From positions 62,001 through 126,000 of the forward strand of contig NZ_JAPYKH010000002.1 of NCBI RefSeq assembly GCF_029623345.1: 64,000 nucleotides of DNA, in the 5' to 3' direction. The translations under genes and the position numbers were made by a program. The notes below the pieces were generated by a model. That model ran no database searches. It saw only the letters and a program-made list of their open reading frames with translations, and had not been told where the DNA came from. The stretch is from Sphingomonas phyllosphaerae (lineage in GTDB: Bacteria; Pseudomonadota; Alphaproteobacteria; Sphingomonadales; Sphingomonadaceae). How positions within the stretch are numbered: position 1 is the stretch's first letter; each line of letters begins with the position of its first letter. Positions 1 through 9,111 of the stretch are shown one piece after another.

Positions 1-1
1 C

Positions 2-466
2 AACCTGCTCGCGCTCAATGCCACGATCGAGGCGGCGCGTGCGGGCAGCGCGGGCGCCGGCTTCGCGGTGGTGGCGGCGGAGATCAAGTCGCTGTCGAGT
101 CGCACCGGCGCCTCCACCAGCGACGTGCGCCGCACGATCGAGGCCGTGCAGGGCACGATCGGGACGATGGTATCGAACACCGACAGCCTGGGGGCGCTGA
201 TCGCCCGGCTGGACGAGGGCGCCGGCCGGGTGGCGCTGATGTCGCGTGGTCAGGCGCGCTCGATAGACCAGCTCAATGCGCGAATCGGCGAGGTGCGCGA
301 GCGCAGCCAGGCGCTGGCGACCGCGAGCGAGCGGATCGGCACCTCGGTGCAGCGCAACCTCGCCTCGGTGCAGCATTTCCGCGACGCCTCGCGTACGCTC
401 GACCGCACCCTGTCGCTGCTGGCCGGCGACGCGCAGTGCTTCACCCAGACGCTGCTGGCGGGGTAA
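2..466 (+). CDS. Methyl-accepting chemotaxis protein, C-terminal part (cut by window edge)
   Basis: This is the cytoplasmic signalling tail of a chemotaxis receptor, which would control the CheA kinase through CheW. The visible 154 residues open with the hairpin-tip signature [15 protein letters not shown] and continue with [15 protein letters not shown], both diagnostic of the MCP signalling domain. The rest is a long alanine- and arginine-rich helix expected to form the antiparallel coiled coil back towards the membrane. The sensor and membrane parts lie upstream of the window, so the ligand cannot be guessed. It ends with TAA and no che gene follows. Confidence 0.93.
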   Translation, partial: NLLALNATIEAARAGSAGAGFAVVAAEIKSLSSRTGASTSDVRRTIEAVQGTIGTMVSNTDSLGALIARLDEGAGRVALMSRGQARSIDQLNARIGEVRERSQALATASERIGTSVQRNLASVQHFRDASRTLDRTLSLLAGDAQCFTQTLLAG

Positions 467-1770
467 GCAGGAAGCCGCAAGAGGCGGCTGCGCGCACGAT
501 CGTCGAAGCGGTGGGGTCGCGCCGAGTCGCAGACCTCGCTTTGCGCGGCATCGACGCGCGACCGTTCCGGGGACGCGGCGAGCGGAACGTGCGTTCTCGC
601 TCGCCGGGACGGCGACGGAGCTGCGGCGCTCGCCCGGTCGATCGGGTGAGTACAGATGGTGGCATGCGCCCCGTCGTGGGTAATTACCGACGTCAAGCTA
701 GTGCCGTCAACTTTCGCATCTCAGGCGCTCGTGCGAGAGGGGCAGTTCTCCTGAAGGCTTGACAGCCGGCCTCAAGCGTCGACCGGCAAGACCGAAGAAA
801 TGAACGAGCAGCCAGTTTCGGGAAGCGCGATGAGAGGCTTGAATGACGCCTTCTAGGTCTCCGCACGAGAGGGCAGGGCCGCAACGCTCAGTAGCTGACA
901 TGAGCCTATTAGATCAGGCCGCTACGAACATGCCAGCGAAGGGTGTTGTCAAAGCAACCGCACCTAGCGTGAGATAGGCGGGTTACTACCCCGTTCGCTT
1001 GCTCGATGGCAGGCGAGCGAACGTAGTCTCGAAAACAGCTCGAGAGAGTATGCAGCACTGACAGCCTTAGGATAGTAGCTGAAGCAACCTACGATGCACA
1101 AGCCTTCAGCCGCCCGCGAAGCCGGTGCGTTTGGTTTGACAGGGCCCCTGAACTGCATCCTCCGCGGCGGTCGGGTTCGCACGCCAAGCTGGCGGTAGCC
1201 CGATCCTTCTGCAAATTGCTCTACTGCCGGTAGAGCATCGGCAAGCGGAATAGAAGCGTTATGGTGACGATCGAGTACCGAGCCAAGGATGCAGTGGGCT
1301 CAGCCGACCTGGTGTCCGCTTGCCGAAATCGGAGAGCCGTAAGTTGCCTTACTGCTGTCGGCCTCACTCGGGCCGTAGGGTGCCACATGAACGAGCGACC
1401 GCTTTTGGCGTGCGTCCAGCCGGCGGGGAACGACCGACATTGAGTCACGGCCTTCACTGCCTTGCGATCTGGGTTGTCGCACAGAGAGCCCGAAGCAACG
1501 GGGAATTACGTAGGTATCGTCCTGATTACGCGTTGATCGTGCACCCTTCAAACAACGACCAGAATTTCAAGCGAGGTGGATGACGCAGAGGCTTTCACCG
1601 TATTCTACAAACAGCCTGCAACGATGCCGTCTGCGCCCAAGCATTCTCCGGCGGCGGAACGGCAGAGCCAAGGCTGCCGAAATTTGGGGTCGCATGCGCC
1701 AGCCAGGTCAAGGCACGATCGCCGGCCTCTAACAGCTTGGAGAACAGAGCGAAATGACGAGGAATTATCC
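467..1770. other. Long intergenic region, no recognisable gene
   Basis: About 1.3 kb separates the chemotaxis receptor from the histidine kinase. Open frames here are short, arginine-rich or start without a ribosome binding site, and none matches a family I know. An 11-bp inverted repeat with one G-T wobble lies at 992-1002 and 1013-1023 (arm CGTTCGCTTGC); it lacks a following T-run, so it is not a standard terminator. A loose match to a motif seen in other intergenic regions of the window lies near 1395-1420. The stretch could be decayed sequence or hold an untranslated RNA. Confidence 0.5.
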
Positions 1771-2403
1771 ATGATGTCTCCTGCCGTTCATCTGACCGGC
1801 CAAGGTGACGACTTGCTGCTTTGCGAGACGAACCATCGATGCAGCAACGACCTCCAGCTGATCATAGGCCTGTTAGCACTTCAGAGCAGGCGAACTGCTA
1901 CTCCCGAGACCCGTGAGGCGCTGGCCGATGTGATGGAGCGGGTTGCGATCCTTGCGCGTGTGCGCAGCGCTCAACATGGCGGTCGTACACCAAGCCTTGA
2001 AGGGGCGATGCGGCAGGTTTGCGAGGCGTTGCAGTCGCAGGCGGAGCCCCGGTCAATTCTGATCTCGCTCGAGGTCCAAGACGAGGCAGGCGATCTATCG
2101 GCAACGCATACCACTACGCTCGCCCTCGTCGTGAACGAGCTGACCACGAACGCAATCAAGCATGCGTTCCAGGACGGCGCTTCGGGAATTATCCGCATAT
2201 GGATCGGAAGGAATGGCGGTGGCGATCTGGTGATCATCGTGGAAGACGATGGACCTCCGTTCGTGGAGGCGGCGGGTAGCACCAAGGGGCTGGGTATGGG
2301 GTTGGCGAAGCGGTTGATGGCCTCCATCGGCGGACTTTTCATCCCGCCCCCATCGGGATCGAAGGCGTTCGAGCTGCGGATGCCGGTCAACACACATCGA
2401 TGA
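1771..2403 (+). CDS. Soluble HisKA_2/HWE-type sensor histidine kinase
   Basis: A 210-residue kinase with no membrane segment and almost no sensory region. The phospho-acceptor box is ETNHRCSND (His about residue 22), followed by LQLIIGLLALQ as in HisKA_2 dimerisation helices. The ATP-binding domain shows an N-box (NELTTNAIKHAF), a G1-like box (VEDDGPPF) and a G2-like box (GLGMGLAKRL). I chose the ATG at 1771 because ACGAGGA precedes it by eight bases; the frame stays open upstream to 1576 but without a binding site. Such kinases in alphaproteobacteria often feed PhyR- or receiver-type stress regulators. No partner is adjacent; it converges with the PAS regulator. Confidence 0.85.
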   Translation: MMSPAVHLTGQGDDLLLCETNHRCSNDLQLIIGLLALQSRRTATPETREALADVMERVAILARVRSAQHGGRTPSLEGAMRQVCEALQSQAEPRSILISLEVQDEAGDLSATHTTTLALVVNELTTNAIKHAFQDGASGIIRIWIGRNGGGDLVIIVEDDGPPFVEAAGSTKGLGMGLAKRLMASIGGLFIPPPSGSKAFELRMPVNTHR

Positions 2404-2456
2404 GGGGCCATCAGGGCGCGTCTGACTTGCCGAAAGATCTACGCCGTTTGGGCGCA

Positions 2457-4295
2457 TCAGTAAGAGGCGGGCCCACTCTGCGTTGCCGGTACGATCCCTG
2501 CAGCCAGCGCGATCTGTAGAAGCTCGCTCAGGGTCCGAGCGTTGACACGGTTCATGACCTGCGCGCGGTGCAATTCGACGGTGCGCGGGCTGATGCCAAG
2601 CTTCTGACCGATGACCTTGTTGGTGCCCCCTTCCACGAGACCGACGAGAACTTCGCGCTCGCGCGACGACAGGCGTGCAACGCGGGCACCGGCGTTCTCA
2701 TCGCGCGTCGGAGGACGCGTCGCACCGTGGCATTCAGTCATCGCGATCTCTAGCGCGGCGTGGAAGGCAGCATCGTCCGTGACGGCGACATAGTCCACGG
2801 CTCCGGCCTTCATCGCGGCAACGCCGGCTGCGGCGTCCATGGCGGGCGCATCCAGCACGATCGTCGGCAGCGTGATTGAGCGCGCTTTCAGTTCGCGGGG
2901 TATGGCCAAGCCATCGGCCTTGCTCATGCGAACATCCACGAGCACGCAACCAGGCGAAAGGACTGGTGCGATGTCGAGTATGGCGGAAGCGTCGTCGAAG
3001 GTGCGCACGCGATAGCCGAGGCCCCGGACGAAGCCGGTCAACTTGCGAACCGCACTCGCCTCGGCGCCAACGATATAGGCTTGTCGAACGTCCTCCCGCG
3101 TCAGGTCCTCGGTAACGCCGCCGATCCGGGTGATCGCGCCCGCATCATCGGGGATCGGGAAGCTGGTATCTCGAAGCCAGCGCGTCGACCCATCGGCCGG
3201 TCGTGCGATCCGATACTCGAACTGTACCACTTCGCCGGCTTTGACGGAGGCGAGGGCATGCTCGACCTGCGATCGGTCGTCGGGGTGTACGTTCTTCATC
3301 CATTCGCCGAGGTCGGTAGGTCCCTCGGCGCAGGGGGTGCCCCAGATGCGCTCGAACGCAGCGCTGCGATAGATGATCGTATTAGCAACCGGATCTCCGA
3401 TCCAGATGAGGTTGCTGCTGTGCGCGGCGAAGCTGCGGAACTGCGCTTCGCTCGCCCGGATCGCCGCCTCGGTGTGGCGTCGGGCGGTCATGTCGATGGC
3501 TGCACCGACGAAGCCGGCTGGCTGGCCGTCGCTGAAGGTCGTCTGGCCCGACGTGGCGATGTGGCGCGTGACCCCGTCGTCCCGCCCGATCACGCGGTAT
3601 TCGATGCTGTAGCGACCATCCCCGGCCGGATCGACGCACGCGGCGATCGCCGCATGTACGCGCGGCAGATCGCGGGGATGGATGCCGGCCTCGTAGACCT
3701 GGGTGTTAACTGTCGCGTCGGCGGGCAACCCCCACATCTCGCGCAGCCGCGCATCCCATTCGAGCGCGCCGGTCATCGGGTCCCAGGCATATATGCCGAG
3801 GCCGACGAGCTCGGTGGCGGCGCGCAAGCGGGCTTCGCTCTTTTGAAGCGCATCTTCGAAGGCGCGCCGTTCACTGGTGTCGCGCGAGACGCCGATGACC
3901 TGCTCGATGGTGCCGTCCTCGCCACGCACAGGACCCCAACGATAGGAAAAGTAGGAGGCATGCCCCGACGGGGTGTCATAGAAAACTTCATCCTCGACCG
4001 TCACGCCCTCTGCAAAGATGCGATCGATATGGCCGTTGAGGAGGTTAGCCAGATCTGTGGGATAGTTAAGATCGGCGAAAGTGTTACCGATCATCTCGTC
4101 CCACGACAGGCCGAACAGAGCAAGCATGGCGGGATTGGCATAAACGAAACGGCGCGTGCGATCGAAAGCGTAGACGAAATCGGAGATTGACGAGAGGTAA
4201 GCTTCAAGTAAGCGGAGCTGGCGCGGAAGTTTGGCCGTGAAAGGCGCGCTCTCGCTGCCTTGCGACACGATCGCTGGCGATGTCGTCTCGGTCAT
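2457..4295 (-). CDS. PAS-PAS-PAS / pseudo-receiver / LuxR-HTH regulator
   Basis: A 612-residue one-piece sensor-regulator. Three PAS/PAC units occupy roughly residues 30-145, 152-272 and 278-398; a FixJ-like receiver follows at about 405-520 and a LuxR-type HTH (LSSREREVLVGLVEGGTNKVIGQKLGIS) at about 540-600. The receiver keeps the aspartate in VLVDVRMS, but the N-terminal acidic pair is replaced (IVGAEAS), the usual Thr is gone (TIVLDAPA) and the Lys-Pro is VTDD, so phosphorylation is doubtful. No kinase domain is present. AGGAGG nine bases before the ATG at 4295 fixes the start. A candidate EcfG promoter lies upstream. Confidence 0.88.
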   Translation of the reverse strand: MTETTSPAIVSQGSESAPFTAKLPRQLRLLEAYLSSISDFVYAFDRTRRFVYANPAMLALFGLSWDEMIGNTFADLNYPTDLANLLNGHIDRIFAEGVTVEDEVFYDTPSGHASYFSYRWGPVRGEDGTIEQVIGVSRDTSERRAFEDALQKSEARLRAATELVGLGIYAWDPMTGALEWDARLREMWGLPADATVNTQVYEAGIHPRDLPRVHAAIAACVDPAGDGRYSIEYRVIGRDDGVTRHIATSGQTTFSDGQPAGFVGAAIDMTARRHTEAAIRASEAQFRSFAAHSSNLIWIGDPVANTIIYRSAAFERIWGTPCAEGPTDLGEWMKNVHPDDRSQVEHALASVKAGEVVQFEYRIARPADGSTRWLRDTSFPIPDDAGAITRIGGVTEDLTREDVRQAYIVGAEASAVRKLTGFVRGLGYRVRTFDDASAILDIAPVLSPGCVLVDVRMSKADGLAIPRELKARSITLPTIVLDAPAMDAAAGVAAMKAGAVDYVAVTDDAAFHAALEIAMTECHGATRPPTRDENAGARVARLSSREREVLVGLVEGGTNKVIGQKLGISPRTVELHRAQVMNRVNARTLSELLQIALAAGIVPATQSGPASY

Positions 4296-4332
4296 GGTGC
4301 CAGTCCTCCTCACGGCTTGCTGGCCAAGTGCC

Positions 4333-4358
4333 AACCGTTCGGCGATCCGGGATGTTCC
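4333..4358 (-). promoter_or_regulatory. Candidate EcfG-type (general stress) promoter
   Basis: Read on the minus strand, GGAAC (4358-4354) is followed after 17 bases by GGTT (4336-4333), close to the alphaproteobacterial EcfG pattern GGAAC-N16/17-cGTT. It sits about 40 bases ahead of the PAS/LuxR regulator start. One -10 base deviates from the consensus, so this is a suggestion only. Confidence 0.35.
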
Positions 4359-4430
4359 CTAGGGATCACCCGCATGTCCGGCATGGGAAAATAAGCGCTT
4401 AGATCCCCTCGCTTAACCGAGGAGACCGGC

Positions 4431-5606
4431 ATGAAGGCCCTAGTCTGGCACGGCAAGGAGGACATCCGTTACGACACGGTGTCCGATCCTGCGATCGAAG
4501 AGCCCCGCGATGCCATAATCAGGGTCACGAGCTGCGCAATCTGCGGCTCCGACCTGCATCTCTTCCACAATCTCGTCCCCGCGATGCTGCCCGGCGACAT
4601 CATGGGTCACGAGACCATGGGCGAGGTAGTCGAGGTCGGCAGCGGCGCAAAGGGCAAGCTGAAGAAGGGCGACCGCGTCGTCATTCCCTTCACCATCCAA
4701 TGCGGCGAGTGCGACCAGTGCCGCCGCGGCAATTTCTCGGTCTGCCAGCGGACAAACCGAAAGCGCGAACTTGGCGACAAGGCGTTCGGTCACCGGACGG
4801 CGGGTCTGTTCGGCTACACTCATCTCACGGGCGGCTATCCCGGCGGACAGGCCGAATATCTGCGCGTACCCTTCGCCGACACGACGCACATCAAGGTGCC
4901 CGACGGCATCGACGACGAGAAACTGTTGTTCCTGTCGGACATCCTGCCGACCGGCTGGCAGGCGGCGGTGCAGGCGGACATCCAGCCCGGCGACACGGTG
5001 GCGGTGTGGGGCTGCGGCCCGGTCGGCCAGATGACGATCCGGTCGGCCATCCTGCTCGGTGCCGAACAGGTCGTTGCCATCGATCATCTGCCGGAGCGAT
5101 TGTCGATGGCGGCCGCCGCCGGCGCGATCACGATCAATTTCGACGAGGAGAACGTGATCGAGCGGCTGAACGAGCTGACCGGTGGCTTCGGCCCACACAA
5201 ATGTATCGATGCGGTCGGCGCCGAAAGCCATGTCGGCTTCGGCCAGCCCGACACCATCGTTGATCGCGCCAAGCAGATGCTGATGCTGGAGAACGATCGG
5301 CCGCACGTGTTGCGCGAAATGATCTTCGTCTGTCGCCCCGCTGGCGTCATCTCGATCATCGGCGTCTATCTCGGTCTCGTCGACAAGATCCCGATGGGGA
5401 TGGCGATGAACAAGGGCCTGACCTTCCGCATGGCGCAGGCGCACGTGCCCCGCTGGACCGGCGACCTGCTGCGCCGGATCGAGGACGGGCAGATCGATCC
5501 GTCGTTCGTCATCACGCACAAGGTCGCGCTTTCCCAAGGCCCCGAGATGTACGCCACGTTCCGCGACAAGGCGGACGGCTGCATCAAGGTCATGCTCCAG
5601 CCCTGA
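4431..5606 (+). CDS. Zinc-dependent alcohol dehydrogenase (MDR family), paralogue 1
   Basis: A 391-residue medium-chain dehydrogenase of the group often labelled formaldehyde dehydrogenase-like. Catalytic-zinc residues appear in AICGSDLH and MGHETMGE, the structural-zinc cysteines in CGECDQCRRGNFSVC, and the NAD(P)-binding turn in VWGCGPVGQ. It should oxidise an alcohol or hydrated aldehyde or reduce an aldehyde; the substrate is not readable. CGAGGAGA precedes the ATG. It is the first gene of a run continuing to 12.1 kb on the same strand, and two paralogues lie at 6729 and 17357 (minus). Confidence 0.9.
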   Translation: MKALVWHGKEDIRYDTVSDPAIEEPRDAIIRVTSCAICGSDLHLFHNLVPAMLPGDIMGHETMGEVVEVGSGAKGKLKKGDRVVIPFTIQCGECDQCRRGNFSVCQRTNRKRELGDKAFGHRTAGLFGYTHLTGGYPGGQAEYLRVPFADTTHIKVPDGIDDEKLLFLSDILPTGWQAAVQADIQPGDTVAVWGCGPVGQMTIRSAILLGAEQVVAIDHLPERLSMAAAAGAITINFDEENVIERLNELTGGFGPHKCIDAVGAESHVGFGQPDTIVDRAKQMLMLENDRPHVLREMIFVCRPAGVISIIGVYLGLVDKIPMGMAMNKGLTFRMAQAHVPRWTGDLLRRIEDGQIDPSFVITHKVALSQGPEMYATFRDKADGCIKVMLQP

Positions 5607-5618
5607 AGGACGCATCCC

Positions 5619-6206
5619 ATGCCACTCACCAACGTTTCAGGCATCGCCCGATCGGAAGGCGATCCCCGTGTCGAGCGCAAAGGACCAAGCTCGCTGACCG
5701 GTCCCGACCGGCTGGCACGCGCGCTTGGCTGGTTCTCGGTCGGGCTCGGTATCGCCGAGCTCGTCGCGCCGGGCCGCATCGCCCGCACTCTCGGTCTCGA
5801 GGGCAAGGAAGGGCTGATCCGTGCGTACGGTGCCCGCGAACTCGCGAGCGCCGTGCCGACACTGTCGATCGACAAGCCCGTCGGGCTGGCGGCGCGGATT
5901 GGGGGCGACGGCCTTGATCTGGCGACGCTTGCCACCGCGCTGCATCCCGACAATCCGAAGCGCAGCAACGCCGCCATCGCGACCGCGATGATCGTCGGGA
6001 TCACCTTGCTCGATGTCGTCGCCTACAAGAGCGTGAAGGCTGCCCACCGCCGCGAGCCGGGCAGCGACCGCGATTATTCGGATCGCAGCGGCCTGCCGCG
6101 GGGTGCCGAGGCTTCTCGCGGTCTGGCCCGAAAGGACTTCCAGATACCGGCGGACTACCGCGCGGAGGGCACGGTAGCAGACGCGCTGCCGGCGCTCGCG
6201 TCATGA
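5619..6206 (+). CDS. Membrane protein of the cyclase/dehydrase-associated type
   Basis: A 195-residue protein with two hydrophobic stretches, around LGWFSVGLGIAELVAPG and AAIATAMIVGITLLDVVA, and a charged C-terminal tail of about 70 residues. The LARALGWFSVGLGIAEL pattern is familiar from the N-terminal membrane part of proteins annotated as cyclase/dehydrase in sphingomonads, where an SRPBCC domain can follow in the same chain. Here the SRPBCC domain is a separate gene whose ATG overlaps this stop (ATGA at 6203). AGGA precedes the start and only 12 bases separate it from the dehydrogenase. Function unknown; probably a membrane partner of the SRPBCC protein. Confidence 0.8.
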   Translation: MPLTNVSGIARSEGDPRVERKGPSSLTGPDRLARALGWFSVGLGIAELVAPGRIARTLGLEGKEGLIRAYGARELASAVPTLSIDKPVGLAARIGGDGLDLATLATALHPDNPKRSNAAIATAMIVGITLLDVVAYKSVKAAHRREPGSDRDYSDRSGLPRGAEASRGLARKDFQIPADYRAEGTVADALPALAS

Positions 6207-6718
6207 ACGCTCCCGCCGCCCAAGCGGCGCTCGACGCTTCCGCACGCGCTGCAGTCACGATCGGCAGACCCGCCGAGGAACTTCGCACGCTCTGGCTTCA
6301 GCCGGACACACAGTCGCGGATCTGGGCGCATTTCGCCAACGTGACGGCATCGGGCGATGGTGCCGCCGATTGGGTCGCGCACGGTCCGGCGGGCGGCGAG
6401 TATCGATGGCAGACGCAGACGGACGCGAGCGCTGCCGACGCGCTGCGTTGGACCTCCCTCGACGGCGCCGACGTCGCGAACGCGGGCAGTCTGCGGTTTC
6501 GCCCGGCACCCGGAGACCGCGGTACTGAGCTGCACCTCGACATACGCTTCGATCCGCCCGGCGGCATCGTCGGCGAAGCCGCGGTCAAGCTGTTCCGCAT
6601 CGTCCCGCGCGAGATCGTGCTGACCGCGCTCTACCGGTTCCGCGCGCTGGCGCTCACCGGCGAGATCCCGACCACCGATCACCAGACCGCCGCCCGCAAC
6701 GGCGGCACTGACCGGTAG
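6203..6718 (+). CDS. SRPBCC-family (START/polyketide cyclase-like) protein
   Basis: A 171-residue soluble protein with the SRPBCC pattern: an N-terminal strand TIGRPAEELRTLW, the pair of helices after it, a W-rich middle strand (RWTSLDGADV) and an amphipathic C-terminal helix. Members bind hydrophobic ligands in a deep cavity; only some are enzymes. It begins inside the stop of the membrane protein (ATGA), so the two are probably translationally coupled and work together. It is followed after ten bases by the second alcohol dehydrogenase. Ligand unknown. Confidence 0.8.
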   Translation: MNAPAAQAALDASARAAVTIGRPAEELRTLWLQPDTQSRIWAHFANVTASGDGAADWVAHGPAGGEYRWQTQTDASAADALRWTSLDGADVANAGSLRFRPAPGDRGTELHLDIRFDPPGGIVGEAAVKLFRIVPREIVLTALYRFRALALTGEIPTTDHQTAARNGGTDR

Positions 6719-6728
6719 GAGAAGACCC

Positions 6729-7892
6729 ATGCGCGCACTCTGCTGGAACGGCGTTAACGATCTCCGCGTCGAGACGGTCGCGGATCCCGAGATCATCAAC
6801 CCTAACGACGTGATCCTGAAGGTCCGGCTGTCGACGACCTGCGGGTCGGACCTGCACCTGATCGACGGCCTCATCCCGACAATGAAGGCCGGCGACGTGC
6901 TCGGCCACGAGTTCATGGGCGAGGTCGTCGACGTCGGCCGCGGCGTGATGAAGGTCAAGAAGGGTGACCGTGTGGTGGTGCCGTCGTTCATCGCCTGCGG
7001 CAATTGCTGGTACTGCGCGCACGATCTCTACTCGCTGTGCGACACGACACACCCCAAACCCGAGCTGCAGGAGCCGCTGCTCGGCTATCCGACCGCCGGC
7101 ATCTACGCCTATTCGCATGCCTTTGGCGGTTATGCCGGCTCCCACGCCGAATACATTCGCGTCCCGTTCGCCGACACCGACTGCTTCGTCGTGCCGGATG
7201 GCGTGTCCGACGATGCCGCCCTGTTCATCTCGGACGCTGCGCCGACCGGTTTCATGGGCGCGGACTTCTGCAACATCCAGCGCGGCGACGTGGTCGCGGT
7301 TTGGGGCTGCGGTGGCGTCGGCCTGATGGCGCAGCAGGGCGCGATGATCCTCGGCGCCGAGCGTGTCATCGCCATCGATCGCTATCCCGAGCGGCTGGCC
7401 CAAGCCGCGGCGTTCGGCGCCACCACGCTCGACTACACGAAGGTAGACGTTATCGATGCGTTGAAGGAGCTGACGGGCGGGCGCGGCCCCGACGCCTGCA
7501 TCGATGCCGTTGGCATGGAGGCGGGCGGCACCGGGCTTCAGCAGGCTTACGACCGGGTGAAGCAGGCGCTCTACATGGAGACCGACCGCGGCACGGCGCT
7601 GCGCGAGGCGATGCTGGCGGTGCGCAAGGGCGGTACGTTGTCGATCCTAGGCGTCTACGGTCTGATGGACAAGTTCCCGCTCGGCCTGCTCATGAACAAG
7701 GGGGTCACCGTGCGGACGGCGCAGCAGCACGGGCAGGCCTATGTACCGCGACTGCTGGAGCACGCGCAGCGCGGCGAGCTGACGCCCGCTGCCCTCGCCA
7801 CGCATCGCTTCTCGCTCGAGGACAGCCCCAAGGGGTATCACATGTTCAAGCACAAGGAAGACGGCTGTGTGCGCGCGGTGTTCGCGCCATGA
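6729..7892 (+). CDS. Zinc-dependent alcohol dehydrogenase (MDR family), paralogue 2
   Basis: A 387-residue paralogue of the dehydrogenase at 4431. It keeps the catalytic-zinc motif (TTCGSDLH), GHEFMGEV, the structural-zinc cysteines (CGNCWYCAHDLYSLC) and a nucleotide-binding turn GCGGVGL. TAGGAGAAG precedes the ATG by a normal distance. Its position after the SRPBCC gene, with tight spacing, makes a dehydrogenase-membrane-SRPBCC-dehydrogenase block that probably acts on one class of alcohol or aldehyde. Substrate unknown. Confidence 0.9.
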   Translation: MRALCWNGVNDLRVETVADPEIINPNDVILKVRLSTTCGSDLHLIDGLIPTMKAGDVLGHEFMGEVVDVGRGVMKVKKGDRVVVPSFIACGNCWYCAHDLYSLCDTTHPKPELQEPLLGYPTAGIYAYSHAFGGYAGSHAEYIRVPFADTDCFVVPDGVSDDAALFISDAAPTGFMGADFCNIQRGDVVAVWGCGGVGLMAQQGAMILGAERVIAIDRYPERLAQAAAFGATTLDYTKVDVIDALKELTGGRGPDACIDAVGMEAGGTGLQQAYDRVKQALYMETDRGTALREAMLAVRKGGTLSILGVYGLMDKFPLGLLMNKGVTVRTAQQHGQAYVPRLLEHAQRGELTPAALATHRFSLEDSPKGYHMFKHKEDGCVRAVFAP

Positions 7893-7933
7893 GCCGCCGT
7901 CGTCGTACGCATCCATCCTATGGAGAGGCAATC

Positions 7934-9067
7934 ATGGCCAGGCTACGGGTCGCGTCCGCCGCAGTGGCGGTAACGATCGTCGCTACTGCCGCCCTGGCTG
8001 AGGAGCGGACTGCTCCCGCGGAAGGAACAGCGCGCCTCGAGCAGGTAGCCAGCTTCGAGCATCAGGTGACCGGTGTGACCGTCTCCACGGACGGCCGGAT
8101 CTTCGTCAACTTTCCTCGCTGGACCGAGGATGCGCCGATCTCGGTTGCCGAAGTGACGCGCGATGGCCGGATCAGGCCTTACCCGGATGGCGAATGGAAC
8201 GCCTGGCGCAATGCCAGAAAGAACCAGATGTCCGCCGGGGATCACTTCGTGTGCGTCCAGAGCGTCGTGGCCGACGCGCGCGGCAATCTGTGGGTCGTCG
8301 ATCCCGCTGCGCCGGCAACCGCAGCCGTCGTCCAGGGTGGACCGAAGCTCGTTAGGATCGACCTGAAGACGAACAAGGTCGCGCAGGTGATCCGCTTCGA
8401 CGAGATCGTCGCGCCTCAGGGCAGCTACCTGAACGATGTGCGGTTCTCGCCGGACGGGCACCATGCCTATCTGACCGATGCCGGCGCAAAGGGCGCTCTC
8501 GTCGTCGTTGATCTACAGACCGGGAAAGCTCGCCGCGTTCTTGACGGCCACCCAAGCACTCAGCCTGAAAAGGACGTGGTGGTGAAAACGGACGGGCGGG
8601 AGCTGCGCCGCCCGGATGGGCGCTGGGTCGAGTTCGCCGCCGACAGCATCGCGCTCTCTCCCGATGGTCGGACGCTTTTCTGGAAGGCGCTAACCGGCCG
8701 CACCCTCTATCGCATATCGACAGAGGCCTTGAATGACCCACGCCTGTCCAAAGATACGCTCGAAGCTCGGGTACAGAGTGCCGGCGTGACCGAGCCTACG
8801 GACGGGCTCTGGATCGACCGCCGCGGGCGCATGTACCTCAGCGCGATCGAGCGGGACGCGGTGCATGTCCGGGACGGCGACAGCGTCGCCACCCTGGTCC
8901 AGGACAAGCGGCTGCGCTGGCCCGACACTTTCTCCGAGGGACCCGACGGCACGATCTACGTCACCAGCTCGCGCATCCAGGACATGAGCTGGTTCAAGCC
9001 CGAGAACGGTCCCCGCCTCACGACACAGCTGTGGCGTCTCGAGCAGACCGGAACGCGGCGGCCGTGA
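7934..9067 (+). CDS. Exported yellow/major royal jelly-type beta-propeller protein
   Basis: A 377-residue protein with a cleavable signal peptide (residues 1-22, ending AALA). The mature part has the bacterial MRJP/yellow signature FVNFPRWTEDAP, a conserved ADARGNLWVVD strand, YLNDVRFSPDG and a late GLWIDRRGRMY segment, all typical of a calcium-binding six-bladed propeller related to SMP-30/gluconolactonases. The start is the ATG at 7934 because GGAGAGG lies just upstream; the frame is open further 5' only as a shadow of the dehydrogenase. Insect relatives include dopachrome-converting enzymes, but bacterial substrates are not established. Confidence 0.85.
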   Translation: MARLRVASAAVAVTIVATAALAEERTAPAEGTARLEQVASFEHQVTGVTVSTDGRIFVNFPRWTEDAPISVAEVTRDGRIRPYPDGEWNAWRNARKNQMSAGDHFVCVQSVVADARGNLWVVDPAAPATAAVVQGGPKLVRIDLKTNKVAQVIRFDEIVAPQGSYLNDVRFSPDGHHAYLTDAGAKGALVVVDLQTGKARRVLDGHPSTQPEKDVVVKTDGRELRRPDGRWVEFAADSIALSPDGRTLFWKALTGRTLYRISTEALNDPRLSKDTLEARVQSAGVTEPTDGLWIDRRGRMYLSAIERDAVHVRDGDSVATLVQDKRLRWPDTFSEGPDGTIYVTSSRIQDMSWFKPENGPRLTTQLWRLEQTGTRRP

Positions 9068-9111
9068 AACTACAATAGATAGAGATTTACGATCAACCCA
9101 GTGAGGACGCC

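Noticed and set aside
992-1023. Inverted repeat as a transcription terminator
   Set aside because: No T-run follows and it lies more than 500 bases from the nearest gene end.
3081-4190. 369-codon open frame on the plus strand
   Set aside because: It is antisense to the PAS/LuxR regulator in high-GC DNA; it has no family likeness and no binding site.
4440-5615. 391-codon open frame on the minus strand
   Set aside because: It is a mirror of the first alcohol dehydrogenase caused by GC-biased codons; the dehydrogenase motifs are all on the plus strand.
7004-7933. 5' extension of the yellow-type protein to 7004
   Set aside because: This part overlaps the second dehydrogenase in another frame; the signal peptide and binding site place the start at 7934.
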